Origin: Asticcacaulis solisilvae
GTDB taxonomy: Bacteria > Pseudomonadota > Alphaproteobacteria > Caulobacterales > Caulobacteraceae
DNA length: 64,000 bases
Direction of reading: 5' to 3'
NCBI RefSeq assembly: GCF_017875235.1
Contig: NZ_JAGGMI010000007.1
Span: 124,001 to 188,000, forward strand
The notes beneath the pieces were generated by a model. It made no database searches, was not told where the DNA came from, and saw nothing but the letters and a program-made list of their open reading frames with translations. Of the stretch, positions 16,791 through 25,454 are shown one piece after another (positions within the stretch are counted from its first letter, which is position 1; each line of letters starts with the position of its first letter). A program made the translations under genes and the position numbers.

Positions 16791-19745
16791 ATGGCGGACG
16801 ATTCCGGCCGGCTCAATCAGGTCTTCGCGGAGACCTCGTTCCTCTACGGCGCGAACGCCGTGTTCATCGAAATGATGCAGGAGAGGTGGGCCGAAGATCC
16901 CAACTCCGTGCCGCCGGAATGGCGGGCCTTCTTTGATCAACTGCTCGACCGTCCCGACAATGTGAAAGCCAATGCCGCCGCGGGGGGGTGGGCCAATCCG
17001 GGCCAGGGACCGCGCGATGAACTGATTTCCGCCATGGACGGCTTCTGGCCGGCGGTCGCCGCCAAGGTCGAAAAAGGGATCCAGCAGCGCAATCCGCAAG
17101 CCTCCGCCGCCGATACCCAAAGCGCCGCGCGCGACTCTATCCGCGCCCTGATGCTGATCCGCGCCTTCCGTATCCGTGGCCACCTGCAGTCCAACCTCGA
17201 CCCGCTGGGTCTCGAACCGCCGATCCAGAACCCGGAACTGACGCCGGAATACTGGGGCTTCACGGCCGCCGACCAGGACCGCCCGATCTTCATCGACGGC
17301 GTCCTGGGTCTTGAGACGGCGACGCTCAAGGAAATCATCGCCATCGTCCGCCGCACCTACTGCGGTAATATCGGCGTCCAGTACATGCACATCTCCGACC
17401 CGGCCGAAAAGGCGTGGGTGCAGGAGCGCATCGAAGGCCGCGACAAGGAAATCACCTTCACCAAGGAAGGCAAGATCGCCATCCTGAAGAAGCTGATCGA
17501 GACCGAAGGCTTCGAACGCTTCTGTCACCGCCGCTTCCCGGGCACCAAGCGCTTCGGCCTTGACGGCGGTGAAGCCATGATCCCCGCCCTTGAGCAGATC
17601 ATCAAGCGCGGTGGCGCCTTGGGCGTGAAGGACATCATCTTCGGCATGGCCCACCGTGGCCGCCTGAACGTGCTGGCCGGCGTCATGGGCAAGCCCTACC
17701 GCGCCATCTTCCACGAGTTCCAGGGCGGATCGACCCTGCCGTCGGACATCGAAGGCTCGTCGGACGTCAAGTATCACATGGGCGCTTCGTCGGACCGTTC
17801 GTTCGACGGCAACAATGTCCACCTGTCGCTGACGGCCAACCCGTCGCACCTGGAAATCGTCAACCCGGTCGTGCTGGGCAAGACGCGCGCCAAGCAGGCC
17901 TTCCAGAACAAGGGCAAGACCGACGCCGTGCCGGACCGTTCCGGCGCGGTCGGCCTCTTGATCCACGGCGACGCCGCCTTCGCGGGCCAGGGCGTCGGCA
18001 TGGAATGCTTCGCCTTGATGGGCCTGAAAGGCTACAAGACCGGCGGCACATTGCATTTCGTCATCAACAACCAGATCGGCTTTACGACGGCGCCGCGCTT
18101 TTCGCGCTCGTCGCCCTATCCGTCGGACGTGGCCCTGATGGCCCAGGCGCCGATCCTGCACTGTAACGGCGACGACCCCGAAGCCGTCGTCTTCGCGGCC
18201 AAGATGGCGACGGAGTTCCGCCAGAAGTTCGCCAAGGACGTGGTCGTTGACATGTTCTGCTACCGCCGCTTCGGTCACAACGAAGGCGACGATCCGACCT
18301 TCACTCAGCCGATCATGTACGCCAAGATCAAGAACCATCCGTCGACTCGCGAACTGTACGCGCAGCGTCTGGTTCAGGAAGGCGTCGTGACGCAAGCCGA
18401 GGTCGATGGTTTCGTCGCTGAGTTCGATGCTTTCCTTGATGCCGAATTCGAAGCCGGCAAGGCCTACCGCGCCACCAAGGCCGACTGGCTGGACGGCAAG
18501 TGGCAGGGCCTGGGCCTGCCGGAAGAAGACGAGCGCCGTGGCACCACCTCGGTTCCGCGCGCCAAGCTGGTCGAGCTCGGCAAGAAGATCACCACGATTC
18601 CGAATGACATCGACGTCCACAAGACGCTGAAGCGCGTCATCGAGGCGCGTCAACAGATGATCGCCACTGGCGAAGGCCTCGACTGGGCCACCGCAGAATC
18701 GCTGGCCTTCACCTCGCTGCTCGACGAAGGCTTCCCGGTACGCCTGTCGGGCCAGGATTCGATCCGCGGCACCTTCTCGCAGCGTCATTCGGGCTGGGTC
18801 GACCAGACGACGGAAGAGCGGTACTTCCCGTTCAACCACATCCGCGACGGCCAGGCCCAGTACGAAGGCATCGACTCGGCCCTGTCCGAAGAAGCGGTGC
18901 TGGGTTACGAATACGGCTATAGCCTGGCCGACCCGAACACCCTGACCCTGTGGGAAGGCCAGTTCGGTGACTTCGTCAACGGCGCCCAGGTCATCATCGA
19001 CCAGTTCATCACTTCGGGTGAGCGCAAGTGGCTGCGCATGTCGGGCCTGGTCATGCTGCTGCCGCACGGTTACGAAGGCCAGGGGCCGGAGCATTCGTCG
19101 GCGCGTCTCGAACGCTTCCTGCAGATGTGCGCCGAGGACAATATCCAGGTCGCCAACTGCACGACGCCGTCGAACTATTTCCACATCCTGCGCCGCCAGA
19201 TCCACCGGCCGTTCCGCAAGCCGCTGATCCTGATGACGCCGAAGTCGCTGCTGCGTCACAAGAAGGCGATCTCGTCGCTGTCGGAAATCGCCGAAGGTTC
19301 GAGCTTCCACCGTGTCCTGCACGACGACGCCGAGCGCAAGCCCGAAATGGCCGGCGTCAAGCTGGTGGCTGACGATAAGATCCGTCGGGTCATCCTGTGT
19401 TCGGGCAAGGTCTATTACGACCTGCTGGAAGACCGTGAGAAGAAGGGCATCAAGGACGTGTACCTGATGCGCCTGGAACAGTTCTATCCGTGGCCGATGA
19501 AGTCGCTGATGACGGAACTGGGCCGCTTCGCCAATGCCGAACTGGTCTGGTGCCAGGAAGAGCCGAAGAATATGGGCGGCTGGTCGTTCGTCGACCCGTG
19601 GCTGGAACTGACGCTCGAACGCCTCAAAATCAAGGCCAAGCGCGCCCGCTATGTCGGTCGCCCGGCTTCGGCCTCGACGGCGGCGGGTCAGATGAGCCGC
19701 CACCTCAAGGAACTGGAAACTTTCTTGAATGAGGCCTTCGCATGA
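16791..19745 (+). CDS. sucA: 2-oxoglutarate dehydrogenase E1 component
   Basis: 984 residues, family length. Thiamine-diphosphate enzyme that decarboxylates 2-oxoglutarate and succinylates the E2 lipoyl group. Opens with the E2-binding segment (SFLYGANAVFIEMMQERW). GMAHRGRLNVL, HGDAAFAGQG and YRRFGHNEGDDPTFTQP are the ThDP and active-site motifs; the C-terminal transketolase part has LPHGYEGQGPEHSSAR and WCQEEPKNMG. Followed by a stem-loop (19799-19823) and sucB. The Shine-Dalgarno is weak and a direct repeat ends 15 bases before the ATG. Confidence 0.99.
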   Translation: MADDSGRLNQVFAETSFLYGANAVFIEMMQERWAEDPNSVPPEWRAFFDQLLDRPDNVKANAAAGGWANPGQGPRDELISAMDGFWPAVAAKVEKGIQQRNPQASAADTQSAARDSIRALMLIRAFRIRGHLQSNLDPLGLEPPIQNPELTPEYWGFTAADQDRPIFIDGVLGLETATLKEIIAIVRRTYCGNIGVQYMHISDPAEKAWVQERIEGRDKEITFTKEGKIAILKKLIETEGFERFCHRRFPGTKRFGLDGGEAMIPALEQIIKRGGALGVKDIIFGMAHRGRLNVLAGVMGKPYRAIFHEFQGGSTLPSDIEGSSDVKYHMGASSDRSFDGNNVHLSLTANPSHLEIVNPVVLGKTRAKQAFQNKGKTDAVPDRSGAVGLLIHGDAAFAGQGVGMECFALMGLKGYKTGGTLHFVINNQIGFTTAPRFSRSSPYPSDVALMAQAPILHCNGDDPEAVVFAAKMATEFRQKFAKDVVVDMFCYRRFGHNEGDDPTFTQPIMYAKIKNHPSTRELYAQRLVQEGVVTQAEVDGFVAEFDAFLDAEFEAGKAYRATKADWLDGKWQGLGLPEEDERRGTTSVPRAKLVELGKKITTIPNDIDVHKTLKRVIEARQQMIATGEGLDWATAESLAFTSLLDEGFPVRLSGQDSIRGTFSQRHSGWVDQTTEERYFPFNHIRDGQAQYEGIDSALSEEAVLGYEYGYSLADPNTLTLWEGQFGDFVNGAQVIIDQFITSGERKWLRMSGLVMLLPHGYEGQGPEHSSARLERFLQMCAEDNIQVANCTTPSNYFHILRRQIHRPFRKPLILMTPKSLLRHKKAISSLSEIAEGSSFHRVLHDDAERKPEMAGVKLVADDKIRRVILCSGKVYYDLLEDREKKGIKDVYLMRLEQFYPWPMKSLMTELGRFANAELVWCQEEPKNMGGWSFVDPWLELTLERLKIKAKRARYVGRPASASTAAGQMSRHLKELETFLNEAFA

Positions 19746-19780
19746 CGAAGCCCATCGGCCTGAACGAAGCGTTCGCTTAA
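19742..19780 (+). CDS. candidate micro-ORF coupled to sucA, repeating its C-terminus
   Basis: ATGA overlap with the sucA stop opens a 12-codon frame encoding MTKPIGLNEAFA. Its last six residues (LNEAFA) are the same as the last six of SucA. The two 18-base segments differ at five positions, all synonymous. Whether it is translated is unknown; it could also be a recombination scar. Confidence 0.3.
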   Translation: MTKPIGLNEAFA

Positions 19781-19798
19781 ACCCCTTCTCCCCGAATT

Positions 19799-19823
19799 GC
19801 CCGCCGCTTATGAAGCGGCGGGC
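19799..19823 (+). promoter_or_regulatory. stem-loop between sucA and sucB
   Basis: GCCCGCCGCTT-ATG-AAGCGGCGGGC, perfect 11-bp stem, no U-tract. Likely an intercistronic mRNA structure. Confidence 0.65.
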
Positions 19824-19853
19824 TTCAAAACATGCTGAAATTGGAGCCTGACA

Positions 19854-21380
19854 ATGGCTGACATCCTCGTTCCCGTCCTGGGAGAATCCGTAACCGAAGC
19901 CACCGTCGCCAAGTGGACCAAGACAAATGGCGACGCCGTCAAGAAGGACGAAGTGCTGGTCGAGCTGGAAACCGACAAGGTTTCGCTCGAAGTCGCTTCG
20001 CCCGCTGACGGCACGCTGCAGATCCTGGTCGGCGAAGGCGAAACCGTAACCCCGGGCACCAAGCTAGGCACTGTTGGTGGCGCTGGCGCTGCTGCTGCCT
20101 CGGCCGCTCCGGCTGCTGCTGCGGCACCTGCCGCCAAGGCTGCTGCACCGGCCCCCGCTGCTTCGGGTGGCGCGGCCCTGCTCGACGTCAAGACTCCGGT
20201 CATGGGCGAAAGCGTCGCCGAAGGCACCATCTCGACGTGGCGCAAGAAGAAGGGCGACTCCGTCAAAAAGGACGAAGTCCTGGTTGAAATCGAAACCGAC
20301 AAGGTCGCCGTTGAAGTGGCTTCGCCGGCTGACGGCACCCTGGCCGACATCCTGGCCGCGGACGGTGCGACCGTGACGCCGGGCCAGGTCATTGCTAAGA
20401 TCTCGACCGACGGTTCGGTCGCTGCTTCGTCGGCGCCTGCCGCCGCGGCTGCTCCGGCACCGGTGGCTGCTGCCGCACCTGCCGACACCGGCAAGCCGCT
20501 GTCGCCGGCCGTTCAGCGCATCGTTTCCGAAACCGGTCTCGACCCGAACAAGGTCGACGGCACGGGTAAGGACGGCCGCATCACCAAAGGCGACGCCCTG
20601 GCGGCCCTGTCTTCGCCGGCGCCCGCGCCGGTCGCTGTCGCGCCTGTGCCTTCGGCCCCTGCCGCGCCGCGTGCCGTGGGCGCCCGTGAGGACCGCGTAA
20701 AGATGACGCGCCTGCGTCAGACGATCGCGCGCCGCCTGAAGGAATCGCAGAACACGGCGGCGCAGCTGACAACGTTCAACGAAGTCGACATGACGGCCAT
20801 CATGACGATGCGCAACGCCTATAAGGACGTGTTCGAGAAGCGTCACGGCGTGAAGCTCGGCTTCATGTCCTTCTTCGCTAAGGCCGTCGTCGCCGCGCTG
20901 AAGGATATCCCGGCCGTCAACGCCGAGATTGAAGGCACGGATATCATCTACAAAAACCACTACGACCTCGGCATCGCCGTCGGCACCGACAAGGGCCTGG
21001 TTGTTCCTGTTCTGCGCGACGTCGACAGCCTGTCGCTGGCCGGCATCGAAAAGGGCATTGCCGCTCTGGGCAAGCAGGCGCGCGATGGCACGCTGTCGAT
21101 CGACCAGCTGCAAGGCGGCACCTTCACCATCACCAACGGCGGCATCTACGGCTCGCTGATGTCGACGCCGATCCTGAACATGCCGCAGGTCGGTATTCTG
21201 GGCATGCACTCGATCAAGGAGCGCCCGATGGCGGTCAATGGTCAGGTGGTTATCCGTCCGATGATGTACCTGGCCCTCTCATACGATCACCGTATCGTCG
21301 ACGGCAAGGAAGCTGTGACCTTCCTGGTCCGCGTCAAGGAAGGCCTGGAAGATCCGCAGCGTTTTGTGCTGGACGTCTAA
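19854..21380 (+). CDS. sucB: 2-oxoglutarate dehydrogenase E2 (dihydrolipoyl succinyltransferase) with two lipoyl domains
   Basis: 508 residues, about 100 longer than a one-lipoyl E2o. Lipoyl domain 1 is at about 1-77 (ETDKVSLEV, lipoyl Lys) and domain 2 at about 112-188 (ETDKVAVEV), joined by Ala/Pro linkers. The E1/E3-binding domain is at about 222-255 ([25 protein letters not shown]). The catalytic core ends with [13 protein letters not shown], containing the active His and Asp. Core of the 2-oxoglutarate dehydrogenase complex with SucA and LpdA. Confidence 0.98.
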   Translation: MADILVPVLGESVTEATVAKWTKTNGDAVKKDEVLVELETDKVSLEVASPADGTLQILVGEGETVTPGTKLGTVGGAGAAAASAAPAAAAAPAAKAAAPAPAASGGAALLDVKTPVMGESVAEGTISTWRKKKGDSVKKDEVLVEIETDKVAVEVASPADGTLADILAADGATVTPGQVIAKISTDGSVAASSAPAAAAAPAPVAAAAPADTGKPLSPAVQRIVSETGLDPNKVDGTGKDGRITKGDALAALSSPAPAPVAVAPVPSAPAAPRAVGAREDRVKMTRLRQTIARRLKESQNTAAQLTTFNEVDMTAIMTMRNAYKDVFEKRHGVKLGFMSFFAKAVVAALKDIPAVNAEIEGTDIIYKNHYDLGIAVGTDKGLVVPVLRDVDSLSLAGIEKGIAALGKQARDGTLSIDQLQGGTFTITNGGIYGSLMSTPILNMPQVGILGMHSIKERPMAVNGQVVIRPMMYLALSYDHRIVDGKEAVTFLVRVKEGLEDPQRFVLDV

Positions 21381-21389
21381 GCACTGAGA

Positions 21390-21515
21390 TGTATTGGGGC
21401 GTGGGGTCCGTGACCCACAAACCTTTCTTGTTCGATAAAAAACCTCGCCCCTAAAGGGCGGGGTTTTTTATTGAATTAGGGAAGACTTGGGGCGCAGGCC
21501 CCAAACCCCGATACA
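21390..21515. terminator. nested inverted-repeat terminator, copy 1
   Basis: Inner hairpin AAAAAACCTCGCCC / GGGCGGGGTTTTTT (21437-21469) is a rho-independent terminator for sucAB. It is enclosed by outer arms, TGTATTGGGGCGTGGGG... at 21390 and CCCCAAACCCCGATACA ending 21515. The same architecture recurs at 26864 and 39614. Confidence 0.85.
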
Positions 21516-21558
21516 TATCCGCGCTTCACCGGCCACCCCCAAAATGGTACTCAAAGCC

Positions 21559-22734
21559 ATGATCCGCGCGTTCCTGATCCTCTGTGCCTGCCTGTCCCTA
21601 ACCGGCTGCCTCAGCATGCCGCGCGAGCTGTTCGACGACACCGCGCAGAAACAGGCGCAGCCGGTCGGCTTTACCGCCATCCGCATGACCTCTGACGACA
21701 ACCAGCTGACCGAACGGCTGGAGCAGGACCTGCGCACCCAAAGGCAGGCACGCAAGACTTCCGGCCCCTTGTCGATCCTGGCATTATCCGGCGGCGGTGC
21801 GGACGGAGCCTTCGGCGCCGGCGTGCTCAATGGCTGGACGCAACGCGGCGATCGCCCGGAGTTCGATGTCGTCACCGGCGTGTCGACCGGCGCCCTGATC
21901 GCACCCTTTGCCTATCTCGGCAGCGCCTATGACGACCGCCTGCGCGACGCCTACACCAGCGGCATTGCCACCAAAGCCATGTCCAAGCGCGGTCTCGGCG
22001 CCCTGTTCACACCCGGTATGTTCAGCTCGCGCCGCTTCGCGGCCCTGGTCGAGCACTTCGTCGACGTCCCCTTGATCGAGGCCATTGCCGCCAAGACCGA
22101 GCAGGGCGGCCGGCTCTATGTCGCCACCACCAATCTCGACACCCAAAGCGGTGTCATCTGGGATATCGGCGCCATAGCCACTCAAGGAACGGACAGGGAC
22201 CGGCGCGACGGCGGCGATGCAGGAAGAACCGAAGCCTGCGCGCTGATCCGTGAAATCCTTGCCGCGTCGGCCAGCGTGCCTGGCGCCTTCGCACCGGTGA
22301 TGATTACGACCCAGACGGCGGACGGACGCCGGATCGAGGAAATGCATGTCGACGGCAGCGTCACCATGCCCTTCTTCGTCCTGCCGGAATCGATGCTGAG
22401 CTGGACCGTGCCGCAGGACCTGCGCTCGAACGCGCGCATCTATGTGCTGATCAACGGCAATGTCAGCCCGCACTTCGCCGTCACCCGGAACCGCAGCCTG
22501 GACGTGGCGGCGCGCAGCCTCGACACCCTGACGCGGGCCCAGGCGCGCACGACACTGATCTCCATACGCGGGTTTGCCGCGCGTAACGGGGTGGGTGTGC
22601 TGACCGCCAGCATCCCGGACGATTTCAGCGGCGGCGGTCTGTTGGCCTTCGACAAGGACAGCATGCAACGCGTCTTTGCGCTCGGTCATGCCCGCGGGCT
22701 GGCCGGGGACGCCTTCAGGTCGGACGGCCGATAG
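21559..22734 (+). CDS. patatin-like phospholipase lipoprotein
   Basis: 391 residues from ATG 21559; ATG 21544 adds five residues and is equally possible. Earlier starts fall in the terminator repeat and are rejected. Signal peptide with lipobox SLTGC at about 13-17. Patatin fold: oxyanion hole SGGGADGAFGAG, nucleophile elbow GVSTG, and the catalytic Asp in HVDGS. Predicted lipid acyl hydrolase at the outer membrane. The 3' end overlaps the convergent desaturase gene by 49 bases. Confidence 0.92.
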   Translation: MIRAFLILCACLSLTGCLSMPRELFDDTAQKQAQPVGFTAIRMTSDDNQLTERLEQDLRTQRQARKTSGPLSILALSGGGADGAFGAGVLNGWTQRGDRPEFDVVTGVSTGALIAPFAYLGSAYDDRLRDAYTSGIATKAMSKRGLGALFTPGMFSSRRFAALVEHFVDVPLIEAIAAKTEQGGRLYVATTNLDTQSGVIWDIGAIATQGTDRDRRDGGDAGRTEACALIREILAASASVPGAFAPVMITTQTADGRRIEEMHVDGSVTMPFFVLPESMLSWTVPQDLRSNARIYVLINGNVSPHFAVTRNRSLDVAARSLDTLTRAQARTTLISIRGFAARNGVGVLTASIPDDFSGGGLLAFDKDSMQRVFALGHARGLAGDAFRSDGR

Positions 22735-23702
22735 CCGCGAACGATCGCCCGCCACGACAAGACAAACGGATGCAGCAGGCTGCCCGTCGCGCTGTGAACA
22801 TCTTCCTCGCCGGGCGAGCCGAAGCGCAGACTTTGCCTCGCTTCCGGCAGGCGCAACGTGCCGAATACCCGGTCCCATACCGCCAGGCACGAGCCGAAAT
22901 TGCAGTCATAGTGCGCCGGATTGTCGGAATGGTGCAGGTGGTGATGGCCGGGGCTCAGGAACCATTTTCCCAGCGTTCCCGTAAACGCGATGCGGATGTG
23001 CGAGTGCTGCAGGTGGACGACGGTGTACATGAACGCCACCAGGATAATGTTCGTGCCGGAAACCTGCGCCACGTGTGCCTCGCCGAGCAGGTACTGGCCT
23101 ATGCCCTGCACCGTGCCGACCGTCAGCGCCAGGATGTTGGAAAAGATCAGCGTGTCGATCGGATGCATGCGCGCCGCCGTAAAGGGCGTCAGAACCTCGG
23201 CGGTGTGATGCACACGGTGGAACGGCCACAGCCACGCCGTCCTGTGCTTGAACCAGTGATCGAACCAGTAACCGAAATCGTAGGCCAGAAAGGTCGCTAT
23301 CGTCAAAAGAGCCATACCTGTCCAACCCGGCAGAAGCGCAGGGGAAACGCCAAACGCGCCGCGCAGCATCCCGCCCGTAACCTGGCTGACCGTGCTCGCA
23401 GAGATCAGGCTCCAGCCGATCAGCGACAGGGTGACGAAGGTGTTGAGCAGAAACATCCCGAGATCGGCACGAGTCGAGCGATGTCCCCAGATGCTGCCCG
23501 GAAAAAGGGCCCGCGCCAGCGCCTTCCAGGGCAAGGGATGCCGCCGCCGGCGGCGAACGCCAAGAAATACGGCGGAAATGACCAGCGCCGCCATTAGCGA
23601 CATCAGCGAATAGGTCGATCCTGCCGCCAGAAAGACGCGCCCCAGCACGTCGCCGACGGCGCCAAGGCTGTGGCTCAGGACGGATAGGCCGCTGGTCTGC
23701 AT
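22686..23702 (-). CDS. sterol desaturase / fatty acid hydroxylase superfamily membrane protein
   Basis: 338 residues. At least four membrane helices with the di-iron His boxes in order: HWFKHR, HRVHHTAE, HLQHSH and HHHLHHS. These bind a non-haem di-iron centre for O2-dependent C-H hydroxylation or desaturation of lipids. Substrate unknown; no carotenoid or hopanoid genes lie nearby. Tail-to-tail overlap with the patatin gene. Confidence 0.95.
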   Translation of the reverse strand: MQTSGLSVLSHSLGAVGDVLGRVFLAAGSTYSLMSLMAALVISAVFLGVRRRRRHPLPWKALARALFPGSIWGHRSTRADLGMFLLNTFVTLSLIGWSLISASTVSQVTGGMLRGAFGVSPALLPGWTGMALLTIATFLAYDFGYWFDHWFKHRTAWLWPFHRVHHTAEVLTPFTAARMHPIDTLIFSNILALTVGTVQGIGQYLLGEAHVAQVSGTNIILVAFMYTVVHLQHSHIRIAFTGTLGKWFLSPGHHHLHHSDNPAHYDCNFGSCLAVWDRVFGTLRLPEARQSLRFGSPGEEDVHSATGSLLHPFVLSWRAIVRGYRPSDLKASPASPRA

Positions 23703-23841
23703 ACCGCCACCTTAGGCGGATGGCTTTGATATTGACTTAATCGCCACGCGCCTGGCGAAAAAAAGTGCGGGTCTTGAAACGCCGAGACAAAGCCGGTGCT
23801 TTGTGATTAGTCTATTTGAAATAATAAGTCCGGGGAATTCC

Positions 23842-24720
23842 ATGATCATCCGCACACTGCTGGCTTCGGCCGTTGTTGCCGCGACCGCCTTGTCCCTGGC
23901 GGCGCCTCTGCATGCCGAAACGCGCTCGCAGGCCATGCGTCGCAAGGAAGTCTTTACCGACCAGGATGCGGAAAAGGGGCAGGCGCACGTCAAGGCAGCC
24001 ATGACGGTGCCCATGGAAACGTTGCTGGCCAAGGCCGATATCCAGCATCCCCAGAACATGCTGCAATATGGCCTTGGGCTCTATCTTGGCCGTCCGTCGG
24101 CAACGGCGTCCATGCCCCAGGGCGAAAAGGAAAAGCTCAAGGCCGCCTATCGCGCCTTGCTTGACCAGTACCTGACCTCCAGCGATAAGTTCGGCAACGT
24201 CACCTTCGACGAAGACGCCATGCTCGACAATGGCGACTTCTGGGTCTACCTGGCGCAGCACATCGGACGGCCCAAAGAGCGCCAGCCACTCAATCACGTC
24301 GGCACCGGGGTCGATTCGACCGGGGCGGCGACCAACATATTCATGGTCGACCGGATGGAAAATGACGCCGACGACTATAACCTCGTCACAGAGCCTATTA
24401 TCCGCCGCCAGGTGGCCAATGCCGCCATTACCTGCACCACGACGGCGCGGTCGTTCGCGCGCATGAAGAAGGCGCAGACGGTCGCCCTCGCCGAAACCAA
24501 GCTGACGCCGGAAAAATACGCGGAAATGCGCGTGACGGCGGCGCGCATCTATCGCACCTCCTATGTGCTGGGCGTGCGCGCCTGCGTGACCGAAGCCAAC
24601 TTCATGGCGGCCGCGGATTTCGCCGGCCAGAACCTGGGCACGCTCGGCACGCTGAAGGATGACCCGGCGGCGCAACTGGCCAATCTGGACGGTGCGGACG
24701 CTCCCCAACTGGAGGAATAG
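23842..24720 (+). CDS. hypothetical exported protein
   Basis: 292 residues from ATG 23842, which gives a clear Sec signal peptide (IIRTLLASAVVAATALSLAAPLHAET, cleavage after HA) and follows CGGGGAATTCC. The mature part is soluble, mostly helical, with several Cys-containing segments (AITCTTTARSFARMKKAQ, GVRACVTEANFM). I do not recognise the family. It stands between the desaturase and a membrane protein gene. Confidence 0.8.
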   Translation: MIIRTLLASAVVAATALSLAAPLHAETRSQAMRRKEVFTDQDAEKGQAHVKAAMTVPMETLLAKADIQHPQNMLQYGLGLYLGRPSATASMPQGEKEKLKAAYRALLDQYLTSSDKFGNVTFDEDAMLDNGDFWVYLAQHIGRPKERQPLNHVGTGVDSTGAATNIFMVDRMENDADDYNLVTEPIIRRQVANAAITCTTTARSFARMKKAQTVALAETKLTPEKYAEMRVTAARIYRTSYVLGVRACVTEANFMAAADFAGQNLGTLGTLKDDPAAQLANLDGADAPQLEE

Positions 24721-24801
24721 CCAGAACGCGCGGTTTAGGTTAATATCCGCGTTAACCGAAACCGCGACGCCCCTTGCGGGCCGTGACCCGAGGGGGGAAT
24801 C

Positions 24802-25335
24802 ATGAAGTTTTTCCGGTATTTGCTCGTCGCCATTACCGTTCTCTACGCCGCATGGATCGCTTTCCCCGTGGCCAGGAACTTCCTCTTCCCACCGGATACG
24901 GGACAGTCCGTGCCGTCGATGCAGGCCGATCGCATCGATCACTCGGCGGGCTCGGGAGCAATGGATAGCGAAACGACGATCCCAATGGACTCGATCCAGG
25001 GCGATACGGCCGTCGAAGCCATCGAGACCCAGAATACGCCGGTTGTTGCGCTTTGGGCCGGGGTCATCCTGCTTTATCTGGTCGCGGCGCTGCTGCACGC
25101 CAACGGCAATGTCCGCGCCGCCCTGACCTATGCCCTGGGCTTCCTGGCCGACCTGGCCCTGACCTACCTGACCTCGGGCAGCCCGGGTTTTGGCACTACC
25201 GACAAGATTTTTGATGTCCTTTCAACCTGGGACCCGCGCTATGTGCTGACACTGCTGGCGCTGGTACTGGGTCTGATGATCTACGCTTCGAGGCTGCGGC
25301 CGAAGCCCAGGATGATGCGCGCCGAGCTGGACTAG
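24802..25335 (+). CDS. hypothetical integral membrane protein
   Basis: 177 residues with an excellent Shine-Dalgarno (GAGGGGGGAATC) before the ATG. Four membrane helices (about 5-24, 83-98, 106-125, 144-162) with a periplasmic-looking acidic, Ser/Thr/Met-rich loop after the first. No known motif seen. An inverted repeat GGTTAA-N8-TTAACC lies at 24738-24757 in its promoter region. Confidence 0.8.
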   Translation: MKFFRYLLVAITVLYAAWIAFPVARNFLFPPDTGQSVPSMQADRIDHSAGSGAMDSETTIPMDSIQGDTAVEAIETQNTPVVALWAGVILLYLVAALLHANGNVRAALTYALGFLADLALTYLTSGSPGFGTTDKIFDVLSTWDPRYVLTLLALVLGLMIYASRLRPKPRMMRAELD

Positions 25336-25350
25336 TTGGAGCTGTTACGT

Positions 25351-25371
25351 CTTCAGGCCACTGGCCTGAAG
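25351..25371. terminator. palindromic hairpin before lpdA
   Basis: CTTCAGGCCA-C-TGGCCTGAAG, perfect 10-base arms, followed by a weak T-rich tract (ATTCTTCAGTTTT). Possible weak terminator of the upstream membrane gene. Confidence 0.45.
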
Positions 25372-25454
25372 ATTCTTCAGTTTTGACTTGACCCGATGGG
25401 CCTGGGCTCCTACGTGCTGGGCATCCGAATTCCTTGACGTGAGAGGGCTTTGAC

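Noticed and set aside
16581-19703. 1040-codon open frame antisense to sucA
   Set aside because: It mirrors the sucA codon pattern exactly, has no domain or ribosome site, and is the usual GC-rich shadow frame.
24738-24757. GGTTAA-N8-TTAACC as a CtrA site
   Set aside because: CtrA needs TTAA-N7-TTAA(C); the spacing here is eight, so I list it only as an inverted repeat.
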